Part shown: positions 26,930-35,804 of the stretch, piece after piece | Numbering within the stretch: the stretch's first letter is position 1 | Layout: each line of letters starts with the position of its first letter | Assembly (NCBI RefSeq): GCF_012926525.1 | Contig: NZ_JABBNI010000047.1 | Location: 62,001 to 126,000 of the forward strand | DNA: 64,000 bases | Direction of reading: 5' to 3' | Source: Clostridium muellerianum | GTDB lineage: Bacteria > Bacillota > Clostridia > Clostridiales > Clostridiaceae | The notes under the pieces: model-generated | What the model saw: the letters and a program-made list of their open reading frames with translations, nothing else | Database searches by the model: none | Told to the model about the DNA's origin: nothing | Made by a program: the position numbers and the translations under genes

Positions 26930-27577
26930 ATGGGAACTTTGGTAAAACAGTCTCTTGTAGATCAAATATATATTCAAATTAGAGAGGATATTATTGAACA
27001 GGTAATTCCTTGGGGGAAGAGATTAAATGTTAATGAACTTCAGGAGAGATTTGGAATAAGCAGTACACCAATAAGAGAAGCTCTAAATAGATTGCAAAAA
27101 GAAGGTTTGATTGAATATAAGAATAATATAGGAGCTAGTGTAATTAGTATTGGAGAAAAGGATATTATTGAAATTCAAGAAGTTGCTTTAACATTGGATT
27201 GTGCTGCTATAAAGTATTCTATGGAAAATGGCAAAATTAATGAGATAGCAGAGGAATTATTACATAATATTGAGTGCTTTCAAGAAACAAATGATGAAAT
27301 AAAGCGTGCTGAAAGTATAGAAGAATTTGCGAGAGTTTTTTATAAATACGCAGAAAATTCTAGACTTATTGATATGTCAAAATTAATAAAGGGACAGCAA
27401 AGTATGCTTAGAAGTGCATACCGTAAAGAGAAAAAGGGTTCAACTAGCATTGAAAATCATATCAACATATATAACGCTATGATTGAAAAAAATCTTGACA
27501 GTGCTGTAGCGTTTATGGAAGAAGAATATAAGCAAGCTACTAAAATTTTGTTGAATTGTCTTGTAGATAAAAAATAA
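26930..27577 (+). CDS. GntR-family (FadR/FCD-type) transcriptional regulator
   Basis: A 215-residue regulator. The GTG at 26918 is part of the ribosome binding site GGTGGAG, so I take the ATG at 26930. The winged helix-turn-helix occupies residues 5-70 (GKRLNVNELQERFGISSTPIREALNRLQ). The remaining all-helical part is FCD-like ligand-binding, including EEFARVFYKYAENSRL and a conserved HINIYNAMIEKNLDSAV. FCD regulators sense organic acids. It is followed by a LysR gene and then the five-gene cluster of unknown function at 28722-33491, which it may control. Confidence 0.85.
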   Translation: MGTLVKQSLVDQIYIQIREDIIEQVIPWGKRLNVNELQERFGISSTPIREALNRLQKEGLIEYKNNIGASVISIGEKDIIEIQEVALTLDCAAIKYSMENGKINEIAEELLHNIECFQETNDEIKRAESIEEFARVFYKYAENSRLIDMSKLIKGQQSMLRSAYRKEKKGSTSIENHINIYNAMIEKNLDSAVAFMEEEYKQATKILLNCLVDKK

Positions 27578-27674
27578 AATTACTCGATAGAACTTCAAAC
27601 AAGTTTTTAGTGCAATTTAAATATACATTTGAATTAAATATAAGAAGATAACTTGGTTAATATGGGGGGATATA

Positions 27675-28556
27675 ATGAATGAAATTCAAATTAAATGTTT
27701 TTTGGAAATTGCATATGAAAAAAGTTTTACAAAAGCAGCTAATAAGTTATACATTACACAGCCTGCTATAAGTCGCTATATGGCAGCTTTTGAAAAAGAA
27801 CTAAAGATATCTTTGTTTGATAGAGCAAATAAACATATTAAATTAACTGAAGAGGGGGAAATATATTACGATTTTTTTCGCAGATTTCAAGTAGAATTTG
27901 AAAATGCAACGGAGAAAGCTCACTCTTTAAATGTTAAGAAGCAAGGAGAAATAAGATTAGGTTACATTGTAGGATGGAGTATTTCATCATTTTTACCTAG
28001 TGTTTTGAAAATATTTTCAAAGGAATTTCCTGATATTTCAGTTTCAGTAGAATGTTTGGAAATAGATGAGTTGATTCAAGCACTAATTAATAACAAGTTA
28101 GATGTGATATTAACAATAGGTAGTTCTTTAGATGGTATTAAGGGGATTAATAGAGAAAAGATTACTGAAATTCAAAAGTTGATTTTGTATTCTAAGTTTC
28201 AACAATTGAACAAAGAACAAGATATAACACCATATGATTTTAAAGATGAAACTTTTTATGTTATTGACAATGATGAAACACATAATGCGGAGTTAGAAAT
28301 TCGTAATTATTGCAAGTCCTATGGTTTTGTGCCGCATTTGAAATTAGCACCTAATATGGAATCTATATTTGCATCTGTAGAAAATGGTTTAGGTGTAACA
28401 TTTTTTGATACATGGGGTCAGAATATAATAAATACACCTTCTTTCAAATACATTTTATTAGATTCAAATCATGAAGTAAGTATGGCGTGGAATAAAAACA
28501 ATAAAAGTGAAACTTTGCATGTACTAGTTAATGAATTTATCATGCATTTAAAATAA
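27675..28556 (+). CDS. LysR-family transcriptional regulator
   Basis: A 293-residue LysR regulator: helix-turn-helix at residues 1-60 (FLEIAYEKSFTKAANKLYIT, QPAISRYMAAFEKEL) followed by the substrate-binding domain (GEIRLGYIVGW at about 93, then VENGLGVTFFDTW). LysR proteins respond to a small-molecule co-inducer and usually control an adjacent gene. It reads toward the cluster at 28722 with a terminator between. RBS GGGGGGA precedes the ATG. Confidence 0.88.
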   Translation: MNEIQIKCFLEIAYEKSFTKAANKLYITQPAISRYMAAFEKELKISLFDRANKHIKLTEEGEIYYDFFRRFQVEFENATEKAHSLNVKKQGEIRLGYIVGWSISSFLPSVLKIFSKEFPDISVSVECLEIDELIQALINNKLDVILTIGSSLDGIKGINREKITEIQKLILYSKFQQLNKEQDITPYDFKDETFYVIDNDETHNAELEIRNYCKSYGFVPHLKLAPNMESIFASVENGLGVTFFDTWGQNIINTPSFKYILLDSNHEVSMAWNKNNKSETLHVLVNEFIMHLK

Positions 28557-28571
28557 TACATATTAATTAGT

Positions 28572-28610
28572 GTGATCCATATCAAAATTGATATGGATTT
28601 TTTTATATTT
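28572..28610 (+). terminator. Intrinsic terminator
   Basis: ATCCATATCAA / TTGATATGGAT, a perfect 11-bp stem with a 2-base loop, then TTTTTTT, after the LysR gene. Confidence 0.85.
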
Positions 28611-28662
28611 TCGGCATTGTACTTAATGGTTTATATTTGATAATATTTTAATAAGGATAAAG

Positions 28663-28692
28663 TATCTTATAAGATATATTTTATAAGATATT
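28663..28692 (+). promoter_or_regulatory. Probable operator ahead of the LVIVD gene
   Basis: A perfect palindrome ATCTTATAAGAT (28664-28675), and the sequence TTATAAGATAT repeated directly 14 bases apart (28667-28677 and 28681-28691). It lies about 30 bases before the start of the LVIVD gene. A GntR- or LysR-type operator is the natural reading. Confidence 0.5.
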
Positions 28693-28721
28693 TTAAATTT
28701 ATATGAAAGTGGTGGCGTTTT

Positions 28722-30071
28722 ATGAGTTTAAGAAGTGAGATGTTATGTAAAAACATTGAATTTATAGGTTATGATGATATGAATGGAAAGCCAGGATTTC
28801 AAATGGCTATGCAAAAATCAGGTGATAAATACTATATTTATACAGCATCATTCAGACACAATGGATGGAATATAATTGATGTTACTGATCCAGCACAGCC
28901 AAGAAATGTTAAGTGGCTTGAAGGTCCATGGTTATCTGAAGATTTACATGATGGACAGGGTACACCAAAGATTCAGATTGCTGATGGAATTATGGTTACA
29001 GCCCATGGTGGAACAATGAAAGAATTACATGGTACAGAAATTGGTTTACCGTTCTGGGGAGGAATAATGATCTGGGATGTAAAAACAGATCCAGAAAATC
29101 CAACTTTATTATCCAAGTTTGAATGTAAAGGTGGCGCTGGAGTACATAGATTTTTTTATAATGGAGGAAGATATGTATACGTAACCGGAAATGCAGAAGG
29201 ATTCAATGGATTCATCTTAAGAATAGTAGATATTGAAAATCCTAAAAATCCTGTAGAAGTTGGAAGATGGTGGGCTGACGAACAATGTATCAATAATAAA
29301 GTATCATTAGGTAGTGCACGTTATGGATCAGCAGAAGCATTATCATCACCATTCCTTCATGCATGTGTTGTGAAAGATGATATTGTATATATGGCATATG
29401 CAAATAAAGGATTTATTATGTTAGATGTAAAGGATAAAACAAATCCTAAAATGTTAAATTGTCTTCCGCTAAATCCACCATTTGGAGGAGGAGCTGCAGG
29501 AGCACCAATTCATTCTGTTTTACCATTAGGGGACAGACCTTATGTAGTGGTTACAACAGAAGGAGAAAGACCAAGATATTTCAGTAATGAAACAACAGAA
29601 GGATTATTTAAGAAAATTGTAACTCAGCCTATGAATATGCTTGGTATAGTAGAAGTTACAGATGTAAGTAACCCAAGTCTTATTTCAATATTCCCATATC
29701 CTGAAGTACCTGAAGGATACACTCATGGTACAAACTTTAATGTTGTTGATGGTGTACGTGTTCCATTCGGACCTCACAATATATTTGATGCATTTGGTCA
29801 AGATGTTTATGAAAAACGTGATGATAGAGTTTACTGCTGTCATTTTGGTGCTGGACTTCGTATTTATGATTTAAGTGATCCTTATGTACCAAAAGAAATA
29901 GCATATTTCCTTCCACCAGATCCAAAGAAGGATTTATTCAATAATGCAGAAGGTAACTTAGTACCTGGAGCAAGAGTTGCAATAACAGAAGATGTTTTAG
30001 TTGACGACCGTGGTTATATTTATATAGATACATATATGGATGGATTGTATATATTACGTTGTACTGTTTAA
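28722..30071 (+). CDS. LVIVD-repeat beta-propeller protein
   Basis: A 449-residue soluble protein made of blades ending in the LVIVD-like motif (NIIDVTDPAQPRNVKWLEG, LRIVDIENPKNPVEVGRWW, IMLDVKDKTNPKMLNCLPL, GIVEVTDVSNPSLISIF, RIYDLSDPYVPKEIAYF). About seven blades fit, so it should fold as a beta-propeller. Histidines recur at corresponding places in the blades (DLHDGQG, TAHGG, GVHRFF, FLHACV, IHSVLP, THGTNF, GPHNIF, CCHFGAG), which suggests a metal site on the axis, as in copper-dependent SBP56/methanethiol oxidase propellers. That comparison is by architecture only. No signal peptide. First gene of the five-gene cluster. Confidence 0.75.
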   Translation: MSLRSEMLCKNIEFIGYDDMNGKPGFQMAMQKSGDKYYIYTASFRHNGWNIIDVTDPAQPRNVKWLEGPWLSEDLHDGQGTPKIQIADGIMVTAHGGTMKELHGTEIGLPFWGGIMIWDVKTDPENPTLLSKFECKGGAGVHRFFYNGGRYVYVTGNAEGFNGFILRIVDIENPKNPVEVGRWWADEQCINNKVSLGSARYGSAEALSSPFLHACVVKDDIVYMAYANKGFIMLDVKDKTNPKMLNCLPLNPPFGGGAAGAPIHSVLPLGDRPYVVVTTEGERPRYFSNETTEGLFKKIVTQPMNMLGIVEVTDVSNPSLISIFPYPEVPEGYTHGTNFNVVDGVRVPFGPHNIFDAFGQDVYEKRDDRVYCCHFGAGLRIYDLSDPYVPKEIAYFLPPDPKKDLFNNAEGNLVPGARVAITEDVLVDDRGYIYIDTYMDGLYILRCTV

Positions 30072-30126
30072 TTTGCTATTTTATATAATGGCTATTTTCC
30101 ATAATAATAAGATCATATCATAGTAT

Positions 30127-30204
30127 TTATAGTGATGGGATTAGATGGTTTCTATGTCCTATTGCTATAAATATAAAAATGTTAATTATTTAACATTTTT
30201 ACAA
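30127..30204 (+). terminator. Two hairpins after the LVIVD gene
   Basis: TTTATAGTGATGGGA / TCCTATTGCTATAAA (three G-U pairs), then AAAATGTTAA / TTAACATTTTT with a 4-base loop. The second has the form of an intrinsic terminator, so the next gene may have separate transcription or lie behind an attenuator. Confidence 0.6.
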
Positions 30205-30272
30205 AGTAAACGTTTTATTCTATTAGATAAATGATTCAAAATAAATCAATAAATTGAAAGAGGGAATTATAA

Positions 30273-31133
30273 ATGTCAATTCAATTTCAACCCATGAGAA
30301 GCCTTATTTATGTAGATGTTGTAAAGGAGGATTACAGACACATGTTAAAGCATTGGCTTTACTATCATCATGTACCAGAAAGTATGGCACAGTTTGGTCC
30401 ATATGTAAGTAAGTATGCGTTTTACCCTGCATTACCAACACCACAAGATGGAGAAAGATTTGGAACTCACAGAATGCAGTTAACAGAGCATTACTGGCTA
30501 GTTAATCCACTAACACCTGAATTTAAAAATAAAGCTATGACTGAATATTTTCCAATTGATGTATTAAAATGGCAAGGTAACGTTCCAGATGATAATGAAG
30601 TAGCAATTCTTGAAGGTAAGGAAACAGAGAAAATGGAATCAGGTGATGCTGCAAGATCAACGGGTGGTGATAATGGTATGCCTCCATTTATTTGGGCTTT
30701 TGTACCTATTTCCTGGGAAGAAGATCTAAAAGGTGAAGGAAGAACTATGGAAGATGGACCTAATTATCGTTGGCAGTTTGTTATGAAATATCCAGATGGT
30801 GTATCTATGGAAAAAGGGGACAAGTGGTTCTATGAAGAAGTTGTACCAAAATTTCAGGAATCTCCAGATGTAACAAGAATGTTAACAAGCAAGATTATTC
30901 AAAGTATTAATAATTGTCCATATCAAAGAGTGGTTGAAATGTGGTTTAATTGCCCTTCAGGTTGGCATAGAACTGCAATAGAAAAGGCAAAAGAGATTAA
31001 AAAGCCATCTTGGGCTAAGTATAATGAATTCCCTTATCTGAAACCTAAATTTGAAATTTCAAGTTTATTCTTAACAGATATTGCTGAAAGTGATAACTAT
31101 ACACAATATCGTGGATTTATTCCTATGCGTTAA
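30273..31133 (+). CDS. EthD-like dimeric alpha/beta-barrel protein, two-domain
   Basis: A 286-residue soluble protein. Two halves each resemble the EthD/ferredoxin-like fold. The N-terminal half has MRSLIYVDVVKEDYRHMLKHWLYYHHVPE followed by YAFYPALP, the usual EthD layout in which an early helix ends in a conserved HxP. The C-terminal half has RWQFVMKYPDGVSMEKGDKWFYEEVVPKFQE and RVVEMWFNC. Aromatic-rich EthD-like proteins serve as small-molecule degradation enzymes or accessory proteins; no reaction is established here. It follows the LVIVD gene. RBS GAGGGA precedes the ATG. Confidence 0.6.
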   Translation: MSIQFQPMRSLIYVDVVKEDYRHMLKHWLYYHHVPESMAQFGPYVSKYAFYPALPTPQDGERFGTHRMQLTEHYWLVNPLTPEFKNKAMTEYFPIDVLKWQGNVPDDNEVAILEGKETEKMESGDAARSTGGDNGMPPFIWAFVPISWEEDLKGEGRTMEDGPNYRWQFVMKYPDGVSMEKGDKWFYEEVVPKFQESPDVTRMLTSKIIQSINNCPYQRVVEMWFNCPSGWHRTAIEKAKEIKKPSWAKYNEFPYLKPKFEISSLFLTDIAESDNYTQYRGFIPMR

Positions 31134-31264
31134 AAGTAACTTTATAGTGTGAATTATATATGGAATTGTAGCTTAAAGTTAGAATATTATTTGGGGTATG
31201 TTACTGACAATTAGTGTAATAAAAAATTTTCATAAAATATATTATGGATAAAGAGGGGATAATC

Positions 31265-31834
31265 ATGTCAATTAAAAGAAAGGCACTTTTAATTCAAGGC
31301 GCTTTTGGTGCAGTTATATTAACTCTTTTAATGCAGCCTATGGGAGCCTTGGGGTTTGCAAATTATAATTGGATGTTATTTGTTGTATTACTTTTATTCT
31401 TTGCAATGGGGGCAGATTTTAAGAAGATACCATCTATGATAGTGTGCTACCCTATAGGAATTTTATGGGCAATGCTTAATGGTATATTAATTGGAGCATT
31501 AAAAGATTTGCCACCATGGACTAGTGGGGTAGGATTAACCATTGTTGTGATATTCTGCATATTAACTGTTCATGAAAATTTATTGAGAGATACTATATTC
31601 GCAAATATACCAGCATTATTTTTAGGACTTGCAGAAACATTTTTTATATTTTCAATTCATCCAGCTAATGCGCCAGCAATAACACCATTTCATTTATTTG
31701 GATTCTTTATTTATGGAATGATAATGTCAGTAGTACTAGTAGTTGGTGGCGGTATACTTTGTAATATATTTCTTGGTAAGGAGTGGCCTAAATACGTATT
31801 TGGCAGACAAGAGGAAAAACAACAAACTGTATAA
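31265..31834 (+). CDS. DUF1097-family inner membrane protein
   Basis: A 189-residue membrane protein with about six hydrophobic helices. The in-frame ATG at 31244 precedes AGAGGGG; the latter places the start at ATG 31265. The composition and the layout (VLLLFFAMGADFKKIPSMIVCYPIGILWAMLNG; FHLFGFFIYGMIMSVVLVVGGG) match DUF1097/YcdZ-like proteins, of unknown function. A second, divergent DUF1097 protein closes this cluster at 32988, so the two may form a heteromeric carrier or channel. Confidence 0.75.
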   Translation: MSIKRKALLIQGAFGAVILTLLMQPMGALGFANYNWMLFVVLLLFFAMGADFKKIPSMIVCYPIGILWAMLNGILIGALKDLPPWTSGVGLTIVVIFCILTVHENLLRDTIFANIPALFLGLAETFFIFSIHPANAPAITPFHLFGFFIYGMIMSVVLVVGGGILCNIFLGKEWPKYVFGRQEEKQQTV

Positions 31835-31927
31835 TTTAAAACTTGCAAAATAATTATACAGATTAAAATAGTTTAAAGGAATTTGTAAAAATCTTTATAT
31901 TAACTAATTATATTTGGAGGTTAAAAA

Positions 31928-32863
31928 ATGAAAATTTTAGGTATTTCAGGTGGAACAAAGAATGGTCATAATGATGCTATGTGCAAAGAAGCTCTTATAG
32001 GTGCAAAAGAAGCAGGTGCAGAAGTTGAATTTATTCGTCTTATGGATTTAGATATAAAACACTGTACTGGATGTACAGCTTGTGTTCAAACACTCATGTC
32101 AGGAAAAGGAAATATGTGTGTGTTAAAAGATGATTTTGATTGGTTACTTAATGAAATGTTAGATGCAGATGGAATAGTTGTGGCACTTCCAATCTTTGAA
32201 AAAGGTGTGCCTGGAATTTTCCAAACAATTACAGATCGTTTTGGACCAAGAATGGATAGGGGAAACAATGTGATAGCAGCTAAAATTGCTGAAGAAAAAG
32301 GTGGAAAAGCTCCAGATTCAAGAATATTAAAGGATAAGGTTATTTCCTACATGGGAATTGGTGGTTCTGATTGGACTACAAAGTTTCAATGTACTGCAGC
32401 AATGCAAGCTTTAACTCCTATGTGGAAGGTTATTAATGATGAAGTATTTCCATGGTCTTCTGGTATTATTATAGATGATGAAAGAGTTACAAGAGTTCAT
32501 GAAATAGGAGTTAATATTGCGAATGCTGCAAAAGATATTGAAAATGCTTCATATAAAGGAGAAGAAGGAGTTTGTCCACATTGTCATTCTAGAAACTTTT
32601 TCTTAGATAGAGAATCTACCCATGCCATTTGTGAATTATGTGGCATAGAAGGTGATATTAAAATTATAGATGGTAAAGTAAAATTCGAATTTCCAAAAGA
32701 ACAGTTAGAACATGCACATGATACTTTATCTGGAAAATTCAAGCATGGAGATGATATCGGAAAGACTATATCTACAATTGCTGATATGAAAAAAACTGAT
32801 AAGTATAAGCAACGTTTAGAAACATATAAGAACTTTATTACAGCAACAATGCCGGAAAGGTAA
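31928..32863 (+). CDS. Flavodoxin-fold FMN reductase with C-terminal zinc ribbon
   Basis: A 311-residue protein. Residues 1-200 are an NADPH-dependent FMN reductase-like flavodoxin fold (MKILGISGGTKNGHN is the FMN loop; MDLDIKHCTGCTACVQTLMS gives a CxxCxxC-type cluster or thiol site as in iron-sulfur flavoproteins; VALPIFEKGVPGIFQTITDRFGPR). Residues about 215-245 form a zinc-ribbon-like knuckle pair, CPHCHSRNFFL and CELCGIEGD. An added zinc ribbon on this fold is unusual. It probably reduces a substrate or feeds electrons to one; which is unknown. RBS GGAGG precedes the ATG. Confidence 0.75.
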   Translation: MKILGISGGTKNGHNDAMCKEALIGAKEAGAEVEFIRLMDLDIKHCTGCTACVQTLMSGKGNMCVLKDDFDWLLNEMLDADGIVVALPIFEKGVPGIFQTITDRFGPRMDRGNNVIAAKIAEEKGGKAPDSRILKDKVISYMGIGGSDWTTKFQCTAAMQALTPMWKVINDEVFPWSSGIIIDDERVTRVHEIGVNIANAAKDIENASYKGEEGVCPHCHSRNFFLDRESTHAICELCGIEGDIKIIDGKVKFEFPKEQLEHAHDTLSGKFKHGDDIGKTISTIADMKKTDKYKQRLETYKNFITATMPER

Positions 32864-32921
32864 AATTTAAATAATAATTACATAAAAATCTTAGTTTTAT
32901 TAAAAAGTTTTAGTCTATGAG

Positions 32922-32955
32922 AGGGCTGTTACAATAATTAGTGTAACAGCCTATT
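32922..32955 (+). terminator. Terminator or attenuator hairpin
   Basis: GGCTGTTAC / GTAACAGCC with a 12-base loop, followed by an A/T-rich tail. It lies between the flavodoxin gene and the second DUF1097 gene. Confidence 0.5.
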
Positions 32956-32987
32956 AAATTATTAAATTTTAAGAAGAGGTGTGTTTT

Positions 32988-33491
32988 ATGAACGAAAGAA
33001 AATTAAATGTTTTAACATTAGCTTTAGGAATAGCGCTGTTGCCACCAATATGGGCAGTAATAAGTCCTTATTTTGGGATTACTACAGGTTCTGTAGCTTT
33101 GATTTGTGCTGGGATTTTTGTTGCAAATGGAAATAAAGTAGAAGATGAAGTTAAAATATCTATAGGTTTTTTCTTAGGGGATTTATGGGGGTGTATAGGA
33201 CTAAAAGCAATGGATATGGTAAAATTAAATGAAAATATTGAGCTATTTTGTGCTTTATTTATTTTAGGAGGATTAGCAGTAATTATTGCAAGTACTAAAT
33301 TGGAAAAAATAATATTTCTGCCAGCATGGTTAGCTGGATGGGCAATAACTTTATTAATTATGGCACCATTAAATATGAATTGGGGAACATTACCTGTTCA
33401 AATACTAATATCAATGCTAATGGGTGTATGGTATGTAGGTGTAGGTGTATTAAAGTTTCAGAATTTCTTAATTGCTTTAATAAAAAAATAA
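32988..33491 (+). CDS. Second DUF1097-family membrane protein
   Basis: A 167-residue membrane protein with about five to six helices (ALLPPIWAVISPYFGITTGSVALICAGIFV; FLGDLWGCIGLKAMDM; TLPVQILISMLMGVWYVGVG). The GTG at 32979 belongs to the ribosome binding site AGAGGTG; the ATG at 32988 fits better. It resembles the DUF1097 group, and is a distant paralogue of the gene at 31265. Last gene before the sigma-54 activator. Confidence 0.65.
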   Translation: MNERKLNVLTLALGIALLPPIWAVISPYFGITTGSVALICAGIFVANGNKVEDEVKISIGFFLGDLWGCIGLKAMDMVKLNENIELFCALFILGGLAVIIASTKLEKIIFLPAWLAGWAITLLIMAPLNMNWGTLPVQILISMLMGVWYVGVGVLKFQNFLIALIKK

Positions 33492-33601
33492 TATAAGAAG
33501 TTAAGAAGTTTAAATAAACTTGTGTTGCATTTATGTAGTTTGTATTTACAAATAGCTGAATTAGTAATGAGGGATATATAGTAATTTTAAGGAGAATTTA
33601 T

Positions 33602-35470
33602 ATGACAAAAAAAATAGGATTTATTGCTTCAGATGAAAAATTAAAAGACCTTGTTGTGCATTTGTTTAGAAAAGAAGTGGAACAAGGTGAAATAATTATA
33701 GATATATTAGATCAGGATAATATGAAAGCACAAGGAAAGATGTTGGAGGATAAAGGGGCAAGTGCTATTATAGCAAGAAGTGGAGGGTATCGACATACTG
33801 TAGGCAGGGTAAAGGTGCCAGTTATAAATTTAAAAATAAGTACATTAGATATTCTGTATGCATTAAAGAAAGCCAGTAAATATAATAAAGATATAGTTAT
33901 TGTTATATCAGATTTAGAGCATTTTGATTATGGTGATTGGAAAGATGTGATTCGTGAGAAGGTTATAATTGAAAGATTTGAAGATAAAGATAATATAGAA
34001 GGTATAATTAATAAATATAAAGCAAGAAGAGATACTGTTGTAATAGTTGGAGGAGGTATTCCTTGTAGGTATGCTGAAAATTTAGGAATAGATAATGTTT
34101 CCATAGGTGCAAGTAATGAATCTATTTGTGATGGAATTGAACATGCAAAACAATTAGTGGACAGCTTGTATGAACAAAATTATAGAAATGAAGTATTAAA
34201 TATGATTTTAGATGGGGTACACGATGCAGTTATTGCTATAGATAAGAATGGGAAAATTATATTATACAATGAAAGGGCACAAGAGTTATTAAAGAAGGCT
34301 AGTTATGATGTTATTGATAAAAATATTGAAGAAGTTTGTCCTGAGCTTATTTTTATGAGGGATGTTTTTAAAAGTGGAATTAATCAATATAATGAAATAA
34401 AAAACTTACCTGAAATTGTAGTTACAGCTAATACGTCTGTGTTGAACATAGATGGACAAATTCATGGTGTTCTCTGCTCTTTTCAAGATATTACTAAGCT
34501 TCAAAATTTAGAAAAAAAGATAAGATATGAATTAAATAAAAAAGGGCTTGTTGCTAAATATACATTTGAAGATATTATTGCTAATGACCCTGTGATGATA
34601 AATACAGTATCAAAGGCTGTTAAAATAGGATTAGATGATAGTACTGTTATGATTTATGGTGAAAGTGGTACAGGTAAGGAGATGTTTGCTCAGAGTATTC
34701 ATAACATAAGCACTAGAAAAAAAGAACCTTTTGTAGCTATTAATTGTGCGGCAATTTCTGAAAGCCTTCTGGAAAGTGAATTATTTGGATATGAAGAAGG
34801 AGCATTTACAGGTGCAAGAAAGGGCGGAAAACCAGGTCTATTTGAGCTTGCTCATGGAGGAACTATATTTTTAGATGAAATAAACAGTATGTCTTTGAAT
34901 CTTCAAGCAAAACTTTTGCGTGTCTTGGAAGAAAAAGAAGTAATGAGGATAGGCTCAGATTACGTTATTCCTTTGGATGTAAGAATTATTGCAGCTGCCA
35001 ATGAAAGTTTAAAAGGAAAAATTAAAAATGGAACATTTAGGAGCGATTTATTTTATAGATTGAGTATTTTAGAACTACATATACCACCTCTTAGAGAAAG
35101 GAAGCAAGACATAATTCCACTATTCATGCATTATCTCACAACATTATCAAAAAAAGTTTGTGATTTTAAACTTGAAAATAAAATTGAAAAAAAGATAATG
35201 AATTATTCATGGCCAGGCAATGTCAGGGAATTAAGAAATATTGTTCAGAGATATTTGATTTTTCAAGAAGTAGATTTAGATGAAAATGAAATGTTGGAAG
35301 ATGACAATGAGGTAGATAGTGATGAGAATTTATTAGATTTAAGGCAAATTAATAAGTTTGTAGAAGAGAAGGTAATACAAATGCTAGAAAGCAATGGAAT
35401 GTCAAAAACTGAAATTGCAAAAAAACTAGGTATAAGCAGAACAGCGTTATGGAGAAAAGGTAAATCATAA
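33602..35470 (+). CDS. Sigma-54-dependent activator with PrpR-type sensor domain
   Basis: A 622-residue enhancer-binding protein. Residues 1-190 are the PrpR N-terminal sensor (MTKKIGFIASDEKLKD..., IARSGGYRHTVG), which in other members binds small carboxylates or acyl derivatives. Residues about 200-300 form a PAS domain (DAVIAIDKNGKIILYNERAQ). The AAA+ domain follows (Walker A GESGTGKE; the sigma-54 contact motif GAFTGA at about 397-402; Walker B GGTIFLDEIN). A Fis helix-turn-helix ends it (GMSKTEIAKKLGISRTALWR). A sigma-54 promoter sits 100 bases downstream, facing the acyl kinase/oxidoreductase operon, so this is its likely activator. Confidence 0.95.
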   Translation: MTKKIGFIASDEKLKDLVVHLFRKEVEQGEIIIDILDQDNMKAQGKMLEDKGASAIIARSGGYRHTVGRVKVPVINLKISTLDILYALKKASKYNKDIVIVISDLEHFDYGDWKDVIREKVIIERFEDKDNIEGIINKYKARRDTVVIVGGGIPCRYAENLGIDNVSIGASNESICDGIEHAKQLVDSLYEQNYRNEVLNMILDGVHDAVIAIDKNGKIILYNERAQELLKKASYDVIDKNIEEVCPELIFMRDVFKSGINQYNEIKNLPEIVVTANTSVLNIDGQIHGVLCSFQDITKLQNLEKKIRYELNKKGLVAKYTFEDIIANDPVMINTVSKAVKIGLDDSTVMIYGESGTGKEMFAQSIHNISTRKKEPFVAINCAAISESLLESELFGYEEGAFTGARKGGKPGLFELAHGGTIFLDEINSMSLNLQAKLLRVLEEKEVMRIGSDYVIPLDVRIIAAANESLKGKIKNGTFRSDLFYRLSILELHIPPLRERKQDIIPLFMHYLTTLSKKVCDFKLENKIEKKIMNYSWPGNVRELRNIVQRYLIFQEVDLDENEMLEDDNEVDSDENLLDLRQINKFVEEKVIQMLESNGMSKTEIAKKLGISRTALWRKGKS

Positions 35471-35500
35471 TATAGATAATGTAAACAATATGAAACGTAA

Positions 35501-35518
35501 TGTTAACTAATAGTAACA
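35501..35518 (+). promoter_or_regulatory. Candidate upstream activator site
   Basis: An imperfect dyad, TGTTA at 35501 and TAACA at 35514-35518, about 60 bases before the sigma-54 promoter. The distance is right for an enhancer of this type. Inference only. Confidence 0.3.
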
Positions 35519-35543
35519 ATAAAATAAAAACATTTACACAGAA

Positions 35544-35570
35544 ACAGGCTTTAAGCCTGTTTTTTGTTTT
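35544..35570 (+). terminator. Intrinsic terminator
   Basis: AACAGGCTT / AAGCCTGTT with a 1-2 base loop, then TTTTTG, after the sigma-54 activator gene. Confidence 0.85.
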
Positions 35571-35586
35571 GGCATGAAAGTTGCTA
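35570..35586 (+). promoter_or_regulatory. Sigma-54 promoter for the ptb operon
   Basis: TGGCAT, five bases, TTGCT: the -24 GG (35571-35572) and -12 GC (35583-35584) are exactly ten bases apart, as required. It lies just after the terminator of the sigma-54 activator gene and about 260 bases before the phosphotransacylase start. A MITE-like element fills most of that gap. Confidence 0.75.
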
Positions 35587-35618
35587 ATATAAATAAGTGT
35601 AATGAGAAGCATTTTTTA

Positions 35619-35804
35619 AAGAGGACAGAGGACAATTGACAGAGGACAGTGAAGGAGAATTTTTCTCCGCTACACTACGAAAAATCTTTAATTTATATAA
35701 ATTAGCGATATTTTGCATTAGCAAAACAAGCTTAAAAAAATAAATTAGTTTTCTGACGTAAGGAAGAAAACTTACCTTCATTGTCCTCTGTCAAATGTCA
35801 TCTT
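35619..35804. repeat. MITE-like GAGGACA element upstream of ptb
   Basis: About 186 bases. Terminal inverted repeat AAGAGGACAGAGGACAATTG... (35619-35657) against ...CATTGTCCTCTGTC (35771-35804). The interior includes TTTTTCTCCGCTACACTACG and TAAGTTTTC-type sequence shared with the element at 40645-40912. No coding capacity. It lies between the sigma-54 promoter and the phosphotransacylase gene. Confidence 0.75.
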
